Shown: positions 56,800 through 64,000 of the stretch, one piece after another
Layout of the letters: each line of letters opens with the position of its first letter
Position numbering within the stretch: position 1 is the stretch's first letter
Source: Banduia mediterranea
GTDB lineage: Bacteria; Pseudomonadota; Gammaproteobacteria; Nevskiales; Nevskiaceae
DNA: 64,000 nucleotides
Direction: 5' to 3'
Assembly: GCF_031846245.1 (NCBI RefSeq)
Contig: NZ_JAVRIC010000011.1
Location: forward strand, 49,307-113,306
Notes under the pieces: model-generated
Databases searched by the model: none
What the model saw: the letters and a program-made list of their open reading frames with translations, nothing else
What the model was told of the DNA's origin: nothing
Made by a program: the position numbers and the translations under genes

Positions 56800-58143
56800 C
56801 TAGCCTCCTTGGGGGGTCTTCAGGGTATTCCGGAAATCGGCATCCAGCATCGTCGGGTCTACCCGATGGGCGCCGGAGATGATCGGGATATAGGCATCCT
56901 TGTCGCCGCGCCGTTCGGGATTCATGTACTCCCAGGCGATGCGATTGTCCGGGGTGACTTCGAGCATGCGCCCATTCTGGGCGTCGCTGATCAGGGTGTT
57001 GCCGTTGGCGAGACGTTCCTGTACACCGCGAATGACGCTGTGGAACGGCTTGTCCTCGGTGCCGGTATAGCTCCAGCTCACTTCATAGGTCTTGGGGTCG
57101 AACTCCAGGATCTTGGAACGGCCGCCGGGACCGAAGTGCCCGTTGTTGTCGAACAGCAGGAAGTGGCCGTTCGGCAGCATGTCGGGATCGTGCTGGCCGA
57201 TCCACGGGCCACGGATCGCCCAACTCATCTTTTCCTGTTCGAGATCGATCAGGGCAAGTGCGCCCGGTTCGCGCATGGAGATCAGCACCTGACCTTCCTT
57301 GGCGAAGTCGAAGACTGCGGCCATCTCGGCGGTAACGTAGTCCACGCCGTTGGTGTGCAGGAAATCGCCGGCGTCGAGCAGGTACCAGGGCACGATGTCG
57401 AGCATGCCGCGGAACGGCGAATTGACGAAGGTCTCCAGCAGCGGAATCTTCTTGAGCTGCTTGCCTTCGGGCGACAGTTCCACCAGATAGTCGTCGATGC
57501 GTGGCGGCTGCAGGAAGGTCGCTTTTTCGATCACGTGGTGCGTGATCGCATGGGTCAGGGTGAACACCCGACCGTCCGGTGCGATGTCGATATCGTGGTG
57601 GCCGCGTTCCAGGTACTTCCAGATCAGCTTGGAATCGCGATCCATCTTGACCAGGCCATAGCCGTGCGGGGTGTCGCCGACACCGTCGTAGACCACCAGC
57701 AGGTCACCATTCGGATACATCAGCGCCTTGCGGAAATAGGTGTTGACGTCGTCGACCGGATCGGTGACGGCCGAACTCTTGTCCCACACCTTGCTGTAGG
57801 GCATGTACCACTCGTGAACCACATTGCCCTGGAAGTCGATCAGGAACGCTTTCTGGGTATGGCCGGAGGTGTATAGGGTCAGGCCGCTCTGGACCAGGTC
57901 CGGGTCAAAACTCACGACACCACGTTGCGGCGTGCTGGCTTTCCCGTAGAGGTCGGTCTTGACCGGATCGATATAGTCGGTGCGCTGGTGGATCAGCGCG
58001 TTGCCGGCGAGGTAGGCGTCCCGGAAAAGCTCGTAAGGAAAGACCTTGCCGAGCACCACGAAGCTACCGGCGCAAAACGCCAGGAAGGCGACACACAGGA
58101 TCAGTACAAGTTTGTAGAGCGCATCACCAACACGGTCCAGCAT
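56800..58143 (-). CDS. Arylsulfotransferase-like beta-propeller protein, membrane-anchored
   Basis: A 447-residue protein. An N-terminal membrane helix (LYKLVLILCVAFLAFCAGSFVVL) is followed by a periplasmic propeller domain of the arylsulfotransferase (ASST / Arylsulfotransf_2) family. Recognisable parts are FLIDFQGNVVHEWYMPYSKV, HHDIDIAPDGRVFTLTHAIT, DFLHTNGVDYV (His about 263) and WIGQHDPDMLPNGHFLLFDN (His about 318), like the His-bearing segments of ASST. ASST moves sulfate between phenolic compounds without PAPS. The start was set at the ATG before LDRVGDALYK, seven bases after AGGAG. First gene of a four-gene operon. Confidence 0.82.
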   Translation of the reverse strand: MLDRVGDALYKLVLILCVAFLAFCAGSFVVLGKVFPYELFRDAYLAGNALIHQRTDYIDPVKTDLYGKASTPQRGVVSFDPDLVQSGLTLYTSGHTQKAFLIDFQGNVVHEWYMPYSKVWDKSSAVTDPVDDVNTYFRKALMYPNGDLLVVYDGVGDTPHGYGLVKMDRDSKLIWKYLERGHHDIDIAPDGRVFTLTHAITHHVIEKATFLQPPRIDDYLVELSPEGKQLKKIPLLETFVNSPFRGMLDIVPWYLLDAGDFLHTNGVDYVTAEMAAVFDFAKEGQVLISMREPGALALIDLEQEKMSWAIRGPWIGQHDPDMLPNGHFLLFDNNGHFGPGGRSKILEFDPKTYEVSWSYTGTEDKPFHSVIRGVQERLANGNTLISDAQNGRMLEVTPDNRIAWEYMNPERRGDKDAYIPIISGAHRVDPTMLDADFRNTLKTPQGG

Positions 58144-58572
58144 CCCTGAGCTCCTCATAGGCATGGGGTGTACTGCGGAGAGTGGTCGACGACAAGCGAC
58201 TGCGCCCTTCCGACTGCCCCGTGTAGCGAAATGTAAATTTTAAATTCTTGAAATTTTGAGTATCTGTGCTTCAGACCGGCGTGGGAGCCGCGGCTTCCGG
58301 GGCGCCCGAGCCGTTCGCAAAATGCAAGCGGCCCGTGGCGGAACCTGAATGTGGATCGTACGTTAAGCTTGAATGCCTGAACCGACTGTTAACATTTTCC
58401 CTTGTCGCATGGGGTCATTGTCGCCATGTCGGGACGCTGTTGCTGGCGTCCCGCTTGAGTCCGGGCGGTGAGGTCTATAGAATTCGCGGGCTTCGCGTCC
58501 TCACCGGAATCGCGTGGCGTTGGCAGGGCCGTCGTGACGACGACGGATCGATGAAACTTGGAGGAATTCAGC
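58144..58572. other. Divergent intergenic region between the sulfotransferase operon and infC
   Basis: About 430 bases without a gene. A strongly AT-rich block at about 58226-58265, with repeated AAATTT/AAATTTT, contrasts with the GC-rich surroundings and may form the promoter or UP region of the leftward operon. A 7-bp hairpin (58431-58437 with 58447-58453) lies just before the infC promoter. thrS, which often precedes infC, is absent. Confidence 0.45.
58456..58484 (+). promoter_or_regulatory. Sigma-70-like promoter for infC operon
   Basis: TTGAGT (58456-58461) and TAGAAT (58479-58484) are spaced by 17 bases. This would give a leader of about 80 bases before infC. The hexamers fit the consensus at four and five of six positions. 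Confidence 0.6.
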
Positions 58573-59091
58573 ATCGCGCAGGAAAAGAGTGACCGCCGTA
58601 ACGAACAGATCACCGTGCCACGTGTACGTGTGGTTGGCCCCGAGGGAGATCAGGTCGGAGTCATGATGACTCGCGACGCACTCGCGAAGGCCGAAGAGCT
58701 GGGATTGGATCTGGTGGAAGTGTCGCCGAATGCAGATCCTCCAGTCTGCAAGATCATGGATTACGGCAAGTACGTTTTTCAGAAGGACAAGGCCCAGCAG
58801 GCGGCGCGGCGCAAGCAGAAGCAGGTGCAGATCAAGGAAGTGAAATTTCGGCCCGGCACCGATGTTGGTGACTACCAGGTCAAACTTCGCAATCTGCAGC
58901 GATTCATCGAAGAAGGTGACAAGGCCAAGATCACGGTTCGCTTCCGCGGTCGCGAAATGGCGCATCAGGAACTCGGGCGCGATCTGCTGGAACGCATCCG
59001 CGCCGATCTGGACGAAATCGGACAGGTCGAGCAGTTCCCGAAGATGGAAGGCCGCCAGATGGTGATGGTGGTGACGCCGCGCAAGCACTGA
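58573..59091 (+). CDS. infC: Translation initiation factor IF-3, AUC start
   Basis: A 172-residue factor that keeps the 30S subunit free and checks start-codon choice. Features are [47 protein letters not shown] and the C-terminal domain [15 protein letters not shown]. No ATG, GTG or TTG lies at a sensible place. GGAGG at 58560-58564 is eight bases before an ATC codon that opens [12 protein letters not shown], which matches where IF-3 begins. The TTG at 58558 overlaps the ribosome site. Rare starts (AUU or AUC) in infC let IF-3 repress its own translation. Confidence 0.93.
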   Translation: MAQEKSDRRNEQITVPRVRVVGPEGDQVGVMMTRDALAKAEELGLDLVEVSPNADPPVCKIMDYGKYVFQKDKAQQAARRKQKQVQIKEVKFRPGTDVGDYQVKLRNLQRFIEEGDKAKITVRFRGREMAHQELGRDLLERIRADLDEIGQVEQFPKMEGRQMVMVVTPRKH

Positions 59092-59191
59092 GCTTGCGCA
59101 GGTGGATTTTCCAACAAGCTGCATACGGCCTTCAAAATGCGTCCATGACGCTGCCGGATGGAGCATTAAAGAGAAGTGAAAGGAGTTTTCA

Positions 59192-59389
59192 ATGCCGAAG
59201 ATCAAGACCAACCGCGGTGCCGCGAAGCGTTTTTCGCGCACCGGCAAGGGTGGTTTCAAGCGCTCGTTCTCGCACAAGCGCCACATCCTGACCAAGAAGC
59301 CGGCGAAGCGCATTCGTCAGCTGCGTGGCCCGACCATGGTGCATGAGTCCGACGTGCGTGAAGTGCGTCAGCTCCTGCCGTACGCCTGA
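59192..59389 (+). CDS. rpmI: Ribosomal protein bL35
   Basis: A 65-residue basic ribosomal protein ([47 protein letters not shown]). An AAGGAG ribosome site is present. It lies 100 bases after infC and 16 before rplT, the standard order. Confidence 0.98.
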   Translation: MPKIKTNRGAAKRFSRTGKGGFKRSFSHKRHILTKKPAKRIRQLRGPTMVHESDVREVRQLLPYA

Positions 59390-59405
59390 AAGGGAGGGCT
59401 GAACG

Positions 59406-59765
59406 ATGGCACGAGTCAAGCGCGGCGTTACCGCACACGCCAAGCACAAGAAAGTCCTGAAGAAGGCCAAGGGTTACTACGGCGGCAAGAGCCGGGTATT
59501 CCGCGCCGCCAAGCAGGCCACGATCAAGGCCGGGCAGTACGCCTACCGCGACCGTCGCGTCAAAAAGCGTGAAATCCGCGCCTTGTGGATTCAGCGCATC
59601 AACGCCGGCGCGCGTGAACATGGCCTCAACTACAGCCGATTTATCAACGGACTCGCCAAGGCCGGCGTGGTCCTTGATCGCAAGGTGCTGGCTGACCTGG
59701 CGATTCATGACAAGGCTGCGTTCGCTGCTCTGGCGGTCCAGGCACAAGCCCAGCTCGCCGCCTGA
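59406..59765 (+). CDS. rplT: Ribosomal protein bL20
   Basis: A 119-residue large-subunit assembly protein ([60 protein letters not shown]). In Escherichia coli L20 represses rpmI-rplT translation through a leader structure; I did not identify that structure here. Confidence 0.98.
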   Translation: MARVKRGVTAHAKHKKVLKKAKGYYGGKSRVFRAAKQATIKAGQYAYRDRRVKKREIRALWIQRINAGAREHGLNYSRFINGLAKAGVVLDRKVLADLAIHDKAAFAALAVQAQAQLAA

Positions 59766-59825
59766 GCAAGCCGGCGTACCGGTCCTGGTTCACGGGGCCA
59801 GCACGTCGCAGACGTAGCTTCATTC

Positions 59826-59855
59826 AAAGGGACTGGCGGATGCCGGTCCCTTTTT
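59826..59855 (+). terminator. Terminator or attenuator hairpin before pheS
   Basis: AAAGGGAC(T)GGC at 59826-59837 pairs with GCC(G)GTCCCTTT at 59842-59853: 12 pairs including one G-U, with a 4-base loop, followed by five Ts. It lies 21 bases upstream of the pheS ATG. In Escherichia coli pheST is controlled by attenuation with a Phe-rich leader peptide (PheM); no such leader is found between rplT and this hairpin. Confidence 0.85.
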
Positions 59856-59876
59856 CATTTGCCAAGACAAATCATC

Positions 59877-60878
59877 ATGAGCGACAGCCCAGAAGACCTG
59901 GCCCTACAGGCCCAAACCGACATCGCCGCCTGCACGGAGCTGCGTGCCCTCGATGCCCTGCGCGTGGAGTTGCTGGGCAAGAAGGGCAGCCTGACCGGCC
60001 TGCTCAAGCAGCTCGGCGGCATGCCGCCGGAACAGCGCAAGGCCTTCGGCGACCGGGTCAATCGTGCCAAGGAAGCCGTGCAGGCGCAGCTCGATACGCG
60101 CCGTCGCACGCTGGAGGACATCGAGATGTCGCGCCGTCTGGCCGAGGAGACGATCGATGTCAGTCTGCCGGGACGCGGTGAGGGCAGCGGTGGTCTGCAT
60201 CCGATCTCCTTGACCATCGAGCGCATCGAGCGCCTGTTCGCCGACATGGGCTTTGAATCCGTGGCCGGTCCGGAAATCGAGGACGATTACCACAATTTCG
60301 AGGCCCTCAATATTCCGCCAGCGCATCCGGCGCGCGCGATGCAGGACACCTTCTACGTCCAGGGCGGCGAACGGCTGCTGCGCACCCACACCTCGCCGGT
60401 CCAGATCAGGACGATGAAGCATCTGGTGGCCGCCGGCGGCAAGCCGCCGATTCGCATGATCTGTCCGGGCCGTGTTTACCGCGTCGATTTCGATCGCACG
60501 CACAGCCCGATGTTTCATCAGGTGGAGGGCCTGTATGTGGCCGAGCGGGTATCGCTGGCCGATCTCAAGTACGACCTCATGAACTTTGCGCGCGGCCTGT
60601 TCGAGTCCGATGTGGAGGTGATGTTCCGGCCCTCGTATTTTCCGTTCGTGGAACCGGGCGCGGACATGCACGTGCGACTCGGCGACCGCTGGCTGGAGGT
60701 TCTGGGCTGCGGCATCGTCAACCCCAAGGTGCTCGAAGCCGTCGGTATCGATTCCGAACGCTATACCGGCTATGCCTTTGGTATGGGTGTGGAGCGGCTC
60801 GCGATGCGGCGTTACGGCATCGACGATCTGCGTCTGTTCTTCAACAACGATCTGCGCTTTCTGCGTCAGTTCGCCTGA
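59877..60878 (+). CDS. pheS: Phenylalanyl-tRNA synthetase alpha subunit
   Basis: A 333-residue class II synthetase subunit. Motif 2 is [14 protein letters not shown] with [20 protein letters not shown], and motif 3 is [19 protein letters not shown]. The N-terminal coiled-coil arm binds tRNA. The start was set at the ATG before [10 protein letters not shown]; the 18 bases upstream add an unlikely extension. It forms an alpha2-beta2 enzyme with PheT. Confidence 0.97.
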   Translation: MSDSPEDLALQAQTDIAACTELRALDALRVELLGKKGSLTGLLKQLGGMPPEQRKAFGDRVNRAKEAVQAQLDTRRRTLEDIEMSRRLAEETIDVSLPGRGEGSGGLHPISLTIERIERLFADMGFESVAGPEIEDDYHNFEALNIPPAHPARAMQDTFYVQGGERLLRTHTSPVQIRTMKHLVAAGGKPPIRMICPGRVYRVDFDRTHSPMFHQVEGLYVAERVSLADLKYDLMNFARGLFESDVEVMFRPSYFPFVEPGADMHVRLGDRWLEVLGCGIVNPKVLEAVGIDSERYTGYAFGMGVERLAMRRYGIDDLRLFFNNDLRFLRQFA

Positions 60879-60911
60879 ACGCCCGTGCACCTGAAATCTG
60901 GAACCTGAATC

Positions 60912-63269
60912 ATGAAAATCAGCCTCAATTGGCTGCGCGAATGGGTGGACCTGCCCGACCACGCGCACGATATCGCGCACCGCCTGACGATGGCGGGCAT
61001 CGAATGTGAAGCCGTGCCGCTGCTGGCCGAACCGCTGCACGGCGTGGTCGTGGGCCGCATCGTCGAAGCCGTACAGCATCCCGACGCCGACCGGCTTCGG
61101 GTTTGCCGGGTCGATGCCGGCGATGGCGGGTCGCACCAGATCGTGTGCGGTGCATCGAATGCACGCGCGGGCCTGCTGGCACCGCTGGCGCTGCCCGGTG
61201 CGGTGCTGCCGGGCGGCATGAAGATCGGTCGCGCCAGGCTGCGGGGCGTAGAATCCGGCGGCATGTTGTGCTCGGCCAAGGAGCTGAGCCTGTCGGAACA
61301 GTCCGACGGCCTGTTCGAACTCGATGCTTCGCTCGAACCCGGTCAGCCGATCGAGTCGGCCTTGCAACTCGACGACTGGATACTCGAACTCGAATTCACG
61401 CCCAACCGGGGCGATGCACTCAGCGTTCTCGGCCTGGCGCGGGAACTGGCGGCGATCTACGGCATCGGCTACACCCGACCCGCGATCGAGCCGGTCGAAA
61501 GCGGTAGCGAAGCGAGCATCTCGGTCGAAATCGAGGATATCCAGGCATGTCCCTGTTATGCCGGGCGGATCATCGAGGAGATCGACCCGAACGCGCAGAC
61601 GCCGCAATGGATGCGTGAACGGCTGCGTCGTACCGGCGTGCGCAGTCTGGGCCTGCTGGTGGACGTGACCAACTACGTGCTGTTCGAACTCGGCCAGCCG
61701 ATGCACGCCTTCGACGCGGATCGCCTGGCGGCGCCGGTGTCGGTGCGGCGTGGTCGCTCCGGCGAGAAGCTGAGCCTGCTCAACGGCCAGACCATCGAGC
61801 CGAAATCGAGTGAGTTGTTGATTGCAGATGCCAAGGCGCCGCTGGCGCTGGCCGGGGTCATGGGCGGCGGCGATTCGGAAGTTTCGGAATCGACCACGCG
61901 GGTGTTCCTGGAAAGTGCCTGCTTCACGCCGGCTGCCGTTGCCGGAACCGGGCGTCGCCACAAGCTGCATACCGATGCCGCCTACCGCTACGAGCGCGGC
62001 GTCGACCCGGCCTTGCAGCGCCTGGCACTGGAACGTGCCAGCCGTTTGATCATCGAGGTGGCCGGTGGCCGCGCCGGCGCGGTGGTGGTGGCGGGCTCGG
62101 AAGCGCCCGGCTTGCGCCGCGTGTCGCTGCGACAGTCCCGGCTGGAAATGATCAGCGGCGTCGAGATCGACGCCGCCACCGTGGAGTCGTCCTTGGGCCG
62201 GCTCGGCATCGAAGCCCGCCAATCCGAACCGGGCCTCTGGAACGCGCAGATTCCGAGCTGGCGCTACGACCTGGAGATCGAGGCCGATCTGATCGAGGAA
62301 GTCGCTCGCCTCTACGGCTACGACCGGATCGAGGCGCGGCCCTATGCGGCCGAACTGATGCCGATCGCCAGCACCGATACCCGGCGCAGCGAATCCGGCG
62401 TCAAGCACGCCCTGGCGGCGCGCGGCTATCACGAGGCCGTGAGCTACAGTTTTGTCGATCCCGCCGTGCAGTCGCTGTTGGCGCCGATGGGCGCCGAGAT
62501 CGAACTCGACAACCCGATTGCCGAGACCATGTCGGTGATGCGCACCACGCTCTGGAGCGGCCTGCTGCCGGCCTTGCAGTACAACCTGCAGCGTCAGGCG
62601 CGGCGCGTCCGCCTGTTCGAGATCGGTGCCCGCTACGAGCTTCGCGACGGCGAGATCGTCGAAACCCAGTCACTGTCGGGCCTGATCTGGGGCGAGGCTT
62701 TGCCCGAGCAATGGGGATCGCCGGGCCGCTTGGTCGACTTCTTCGATGCCAAGGGCGATATCGACGCCGTGCTGGGCGAACTGGAGTGGGAGCGCGACGA
62801 GCATGCCGCGCTGCATCCCGGCCAGACCGCTCGCGTGTTGCGCGGCGGCCACCCGCTAGGCTGGATGGGCAGCCTGCACCCGCGCCTGGTCGCGCACTTC
62901 GATCTGCCGTCCGCACCAATCCTGTTCGAACTCGACTGGGCCGGAATCAGTCCACGGGCATTGCCGAACCGACCGAAAATGTCGGAATATCCGTCGTCAC
63001 GCCGTGACTTGGCATTAAGCGTGAGGACGGACCTTCCGTCCGCAAGGCTGGTAGCCGAGGCGCGCGCCGCCGGGGCGGCCGCGCTGGAAGCGGTCAAGGT
63101 GTTTGATGTTTACGTTGGGCCAGGCTTACCCGAAGGATGTAAAAGCGTCGCTTTAAGCTTGATTTTTCAGGACTATTCGCGCACGCTAACCGAACATGAT
63201 GTCGACGAATCCGTTGCCTTGATCGTCTCTCATCTCGGCAGGATTTTGGGGGCCTCCGTCAGGGGTTGA
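60912..63269 (+). CDS. pheT: Phenylalanyl-tRNA synthetase beta subunit
   Basis: A 785-residue subunit. The N-terminal EMAP-like tRNA-binding domain has QIVCGASNARAGLLAPLALP and GGMLCSAKELSL. B3/B4 editing domain features are RRTGVRSLGLLVDVTNYVLF and GQPMHAFDADRL. The B5 domain, a synthetase-like core (NPIAETMSVMRTTLWSGLLP) and a C-terminal anticodon-binding domain (YPSSRRDLALSVRTDLPSAR) complete it. Length is normal. It edits Tyr-tRNA-Phe. Confidence 0.97.
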   Translation: MKISLNWLREWVDLPDHAHDIAHRLTMAGIECEAVPLLAEPLHGVVVGRIVEAVQHPDADRLRVCRVDAGDGGSHQIVCGASNARAGLLAPLALPGAVLPGGMKIGRARLRGVESGGMLCSAKELSLSEQSDGLFELDASLEPGQPIESALQLDDWILELEFTPNRGDALSVLGLARELAAIYGIGYTRPAIEPVESGSEASISVEIEDIQACPCYAGRIIEEIDPNAQTPQWMRERLRRTGVRSLGLLVDVTNYVLFELGQPMHAFDADRLAAPVSVRRGRSGEKLSLLNGQTIEPKSSELLIADAKAPLALAGVMGGGDSEVSESTTRVFLESACFTPAAVAGTGRRHKLHTDAAYRYERGVDPALQRLALERASRLIIEVAGGRAGAVVVAGSEAPGLRRVSLRQSRLEMISGVEIDAATVESSLGRLGIEARQSEPGLWNAQIPSWRYDLEIEADLIEEVARLYGYDRIEARPYAAELMPIASTDTRRSESGVKHALAARGYHEAVSYSFVDPAVQSLLAPMGAEIELDNPIAETMSVMRTTLWSGLLPALQYNLQRQARRVRLFEIGARYELRDGEIVETQSLSGLIWGEALPEQWGSPGRLVDFFDAKGDIDAVLGELEWERDEHAALHPGQTARVLRGGHPLGWMGSLHPRLVAHFDLPSAPILFELDWAGISPRALPNRPKMSEYPSSRRDLALSVRTDLPSARLVAEARAAGAAALEAVKVFDVYVGPGLPEGCKSVALSLIFQDYSRTLTEHDVDESVALIVSHLGRILGASVRG

Positions 63270-63288
63270 TCTTGGGGGTGATTAGAAA

Positions 63289-63585
63289 GTGGCGTTGACC
63301 AAAGCGGAACTGGCCGAAGCGCTGTTCGCGCAGCTGGGCTTGAACAAACGCGAAGCCAAGGAGTTCGTCGATCTGTTCTTCGAGGATGTCCGGGCTGCGC
63401 TTGAGTCAGGTGATCAGGTCAAGCTGTCCGGGTTCGGAAATTTCGAGCTGCGAGACAAGAACCAGCGTCCTGGCCGGAATCCCAAAACCGGCGAGGAAAT
63501 ACCAATTTCGGCACGTCGAGTGGTTACGTTCCGTCCCGGGCAGAAACTGAGGCTGAGAGTCGAATCCGATGGCACCGACGGCTGA
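63289..63585 (+). CDS. ihfA: Integration host factor alpha subunit
   Basis: A 98-residue DNA-bending protein of the HU/IHF family ([54 protein letters not shown]). [12 protein letters not shown] is the minor-groove arm. The start is GTG, 19 bases after pheT, as in other gammaproteobacteria. Its end overlaps the next gene by 17 bases. Confidence 0.97.
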   Translation: MALTKAELAEALFAQLGLNKREAKEFVDLFFEDVRAALESGDQVKLSGFGNFELRDKNQRPGRNPKTGEEIPISARRVVTFRPGQKLRLRVESDGTDG

Positions 63586-63985
63586 CAGAGCCGAGCGTCT
63601 ACACGAACCCCTGCCCGAAATCCCGCAGAAACGGTATTTCGCGATCGGCGAGGTCAGTGAATTGTGCGCCGTCAAACCGCATGTGCTGCGCTATTGGGAG
63701 CAGGAATTTCCACAGCTCAAGCCGGTCAAGCGTCGCGGTAACCGCCGTTACTACCAGATTGACGATGTGCTGATGGTGCGCCGCATTCGCAGCCTGCTCT
63801 ACGAACAGGGTTTCACCATCGGTGGTGCGCGTCAGCGCCTGCGTGAAATGCCCAAGCCGGTCAACGATGAAACCCTGGGCCCGGACGGCGCCATGAGCGG
63901 GAGCAAGCCAACGGCTCCGCGCGGTCGTGAAATTCGCCAGATTCGCAGCGAACTCGAAAACATCCTCAAGCTGCTCGACCACTGA
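63569..63985 (+). CDS. MerR-family transcriptional regulator
   Basis: A 138-residue regulator. The winged helix-turn-helix spans about 22-92 ([60 protein letters not shown]). A short coiled-coil C-terminus ([16 protein letters not shown]) follows. There are no cysteines in metal-sensing positions. It is the regulator commonly encoded next to ihfA. Regulatory targets are unknown. Confidence 0.93.
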   Translation: MAPTADRAERLHEPLPEIPQKRYFAIGEVSELCAVKPHVLRYWEQEFPQLKPVKRRGNRRYYQIDDVLMVRRIRSLLYEQGFTIGGARQRLREMPKPVNDETLGPDGAMSGSKPTAPRGREIRQIRSELENILKLLDH

Positions 63986-64000
63986 AGCAAGCCGCACGGC

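Noticed and set aside
58431..58453. Hairpin GGGACGC-GCGTCCC as a terminator or riboswitch before infC
   Set aside because: It lies upstream of the promoter, has no T-run and matches no riboswitch that I know.
59904..62432. An 842-residue open frame on the minus strand
   Set aside because: It is antisense to pheS and pheT, which are certain. Long antisense frames are common in GC-rich coding DNA and this one has no ribosome site or family motif.

Overview
The window reads as part of a chromosome of a GC-rich gammaproteobacterium. Evidence for this is the order infC-rpmI-rplT-pheS-pheT-ihfA-merR, the pair lptF-lptG, pepA-holC, rplY-pth-ychF, FadH, YjgA/DarP and a YedA-type exporter. An environmental, hydrocarbon-associated lineage such as the Nevskiales would fit the CYP153 alkane hydroxylase; that placement is inference. 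Gene density is high on both strands. I saw no tRNA, rRNA or CRISPR array.

Layout. 1-3.5 kb: envelope and hypothetical genes (an acidic Gly/Leu-repeat membrane protein cut by the window edge, an SH3 protein, an alpha/beta hydrolase, a beta-barrel-like protein, a TerB-like protein). 3.5-9.6 kb: a signalling module of hybrid histidine kinase with three receivers, CheR, receiver-less CheB and a receiver-GGDEF protein, followed by a LuxR-type regulator. 10.9-24.3 kb: an SH3-like exported protein, amidase, valS, an EmrAB-like efflux pair, lipoprotein, holC, pepA, lptFG and a CYTH protein. 24.4-27.9 kb: an AT-richer accessory island with CYP153 P450 and its ferredoxin, next to an IS3-type transposase lacking OrfA and a frameshifted ISAzo13-type remnant. 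27.9-33.8 kb: a CzcCBA-type metal efflux operon with a small membrane protein. 34-36.3 kb: darP and a cytoplasmic trehalase.

36.3-42.9 kb holds the most unusual operon. In transcription order it encodes a TolC-like protein, a 781-aa fusion of PqqD-like, degenerate M50 protease-like and HlyD domains, a 498-aa beta-propeller-like protein, a sulfotransferase-fold protein with an eroded sulfonate-donor loop, and a broken DUF924 gene. 43-53.6 kb is mostly housekeeping and lipid genes (cfa, ychF, pth, rplY, a deleted acyl-CoA ligase, a thioesterase, fadH), a heat-shock locus with a clear sigma-32 promoter (hsp20, then cbpA) and class II DAHP synthase. 54.6-58.1 kb holds a second sulfotransferase operon: an arylsulfotransferase-like beta-propeller, a small membrane protein with a YVGPGAG motif, an unrecognised membrane protein and a sulfotransferase with an intact donor loop. 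The window ends with the translation operon infC to ihfA, where infC appears to use an AUC start codon.

The two sulfotransferase/beta-propeller operons are the best candidates for undescribed biology. Genome decay is visible in several places: fragments of a DUF924 gene, an acyl-CoA ligase, an integrase, a tautomerase and an ISAzo13 transposase.
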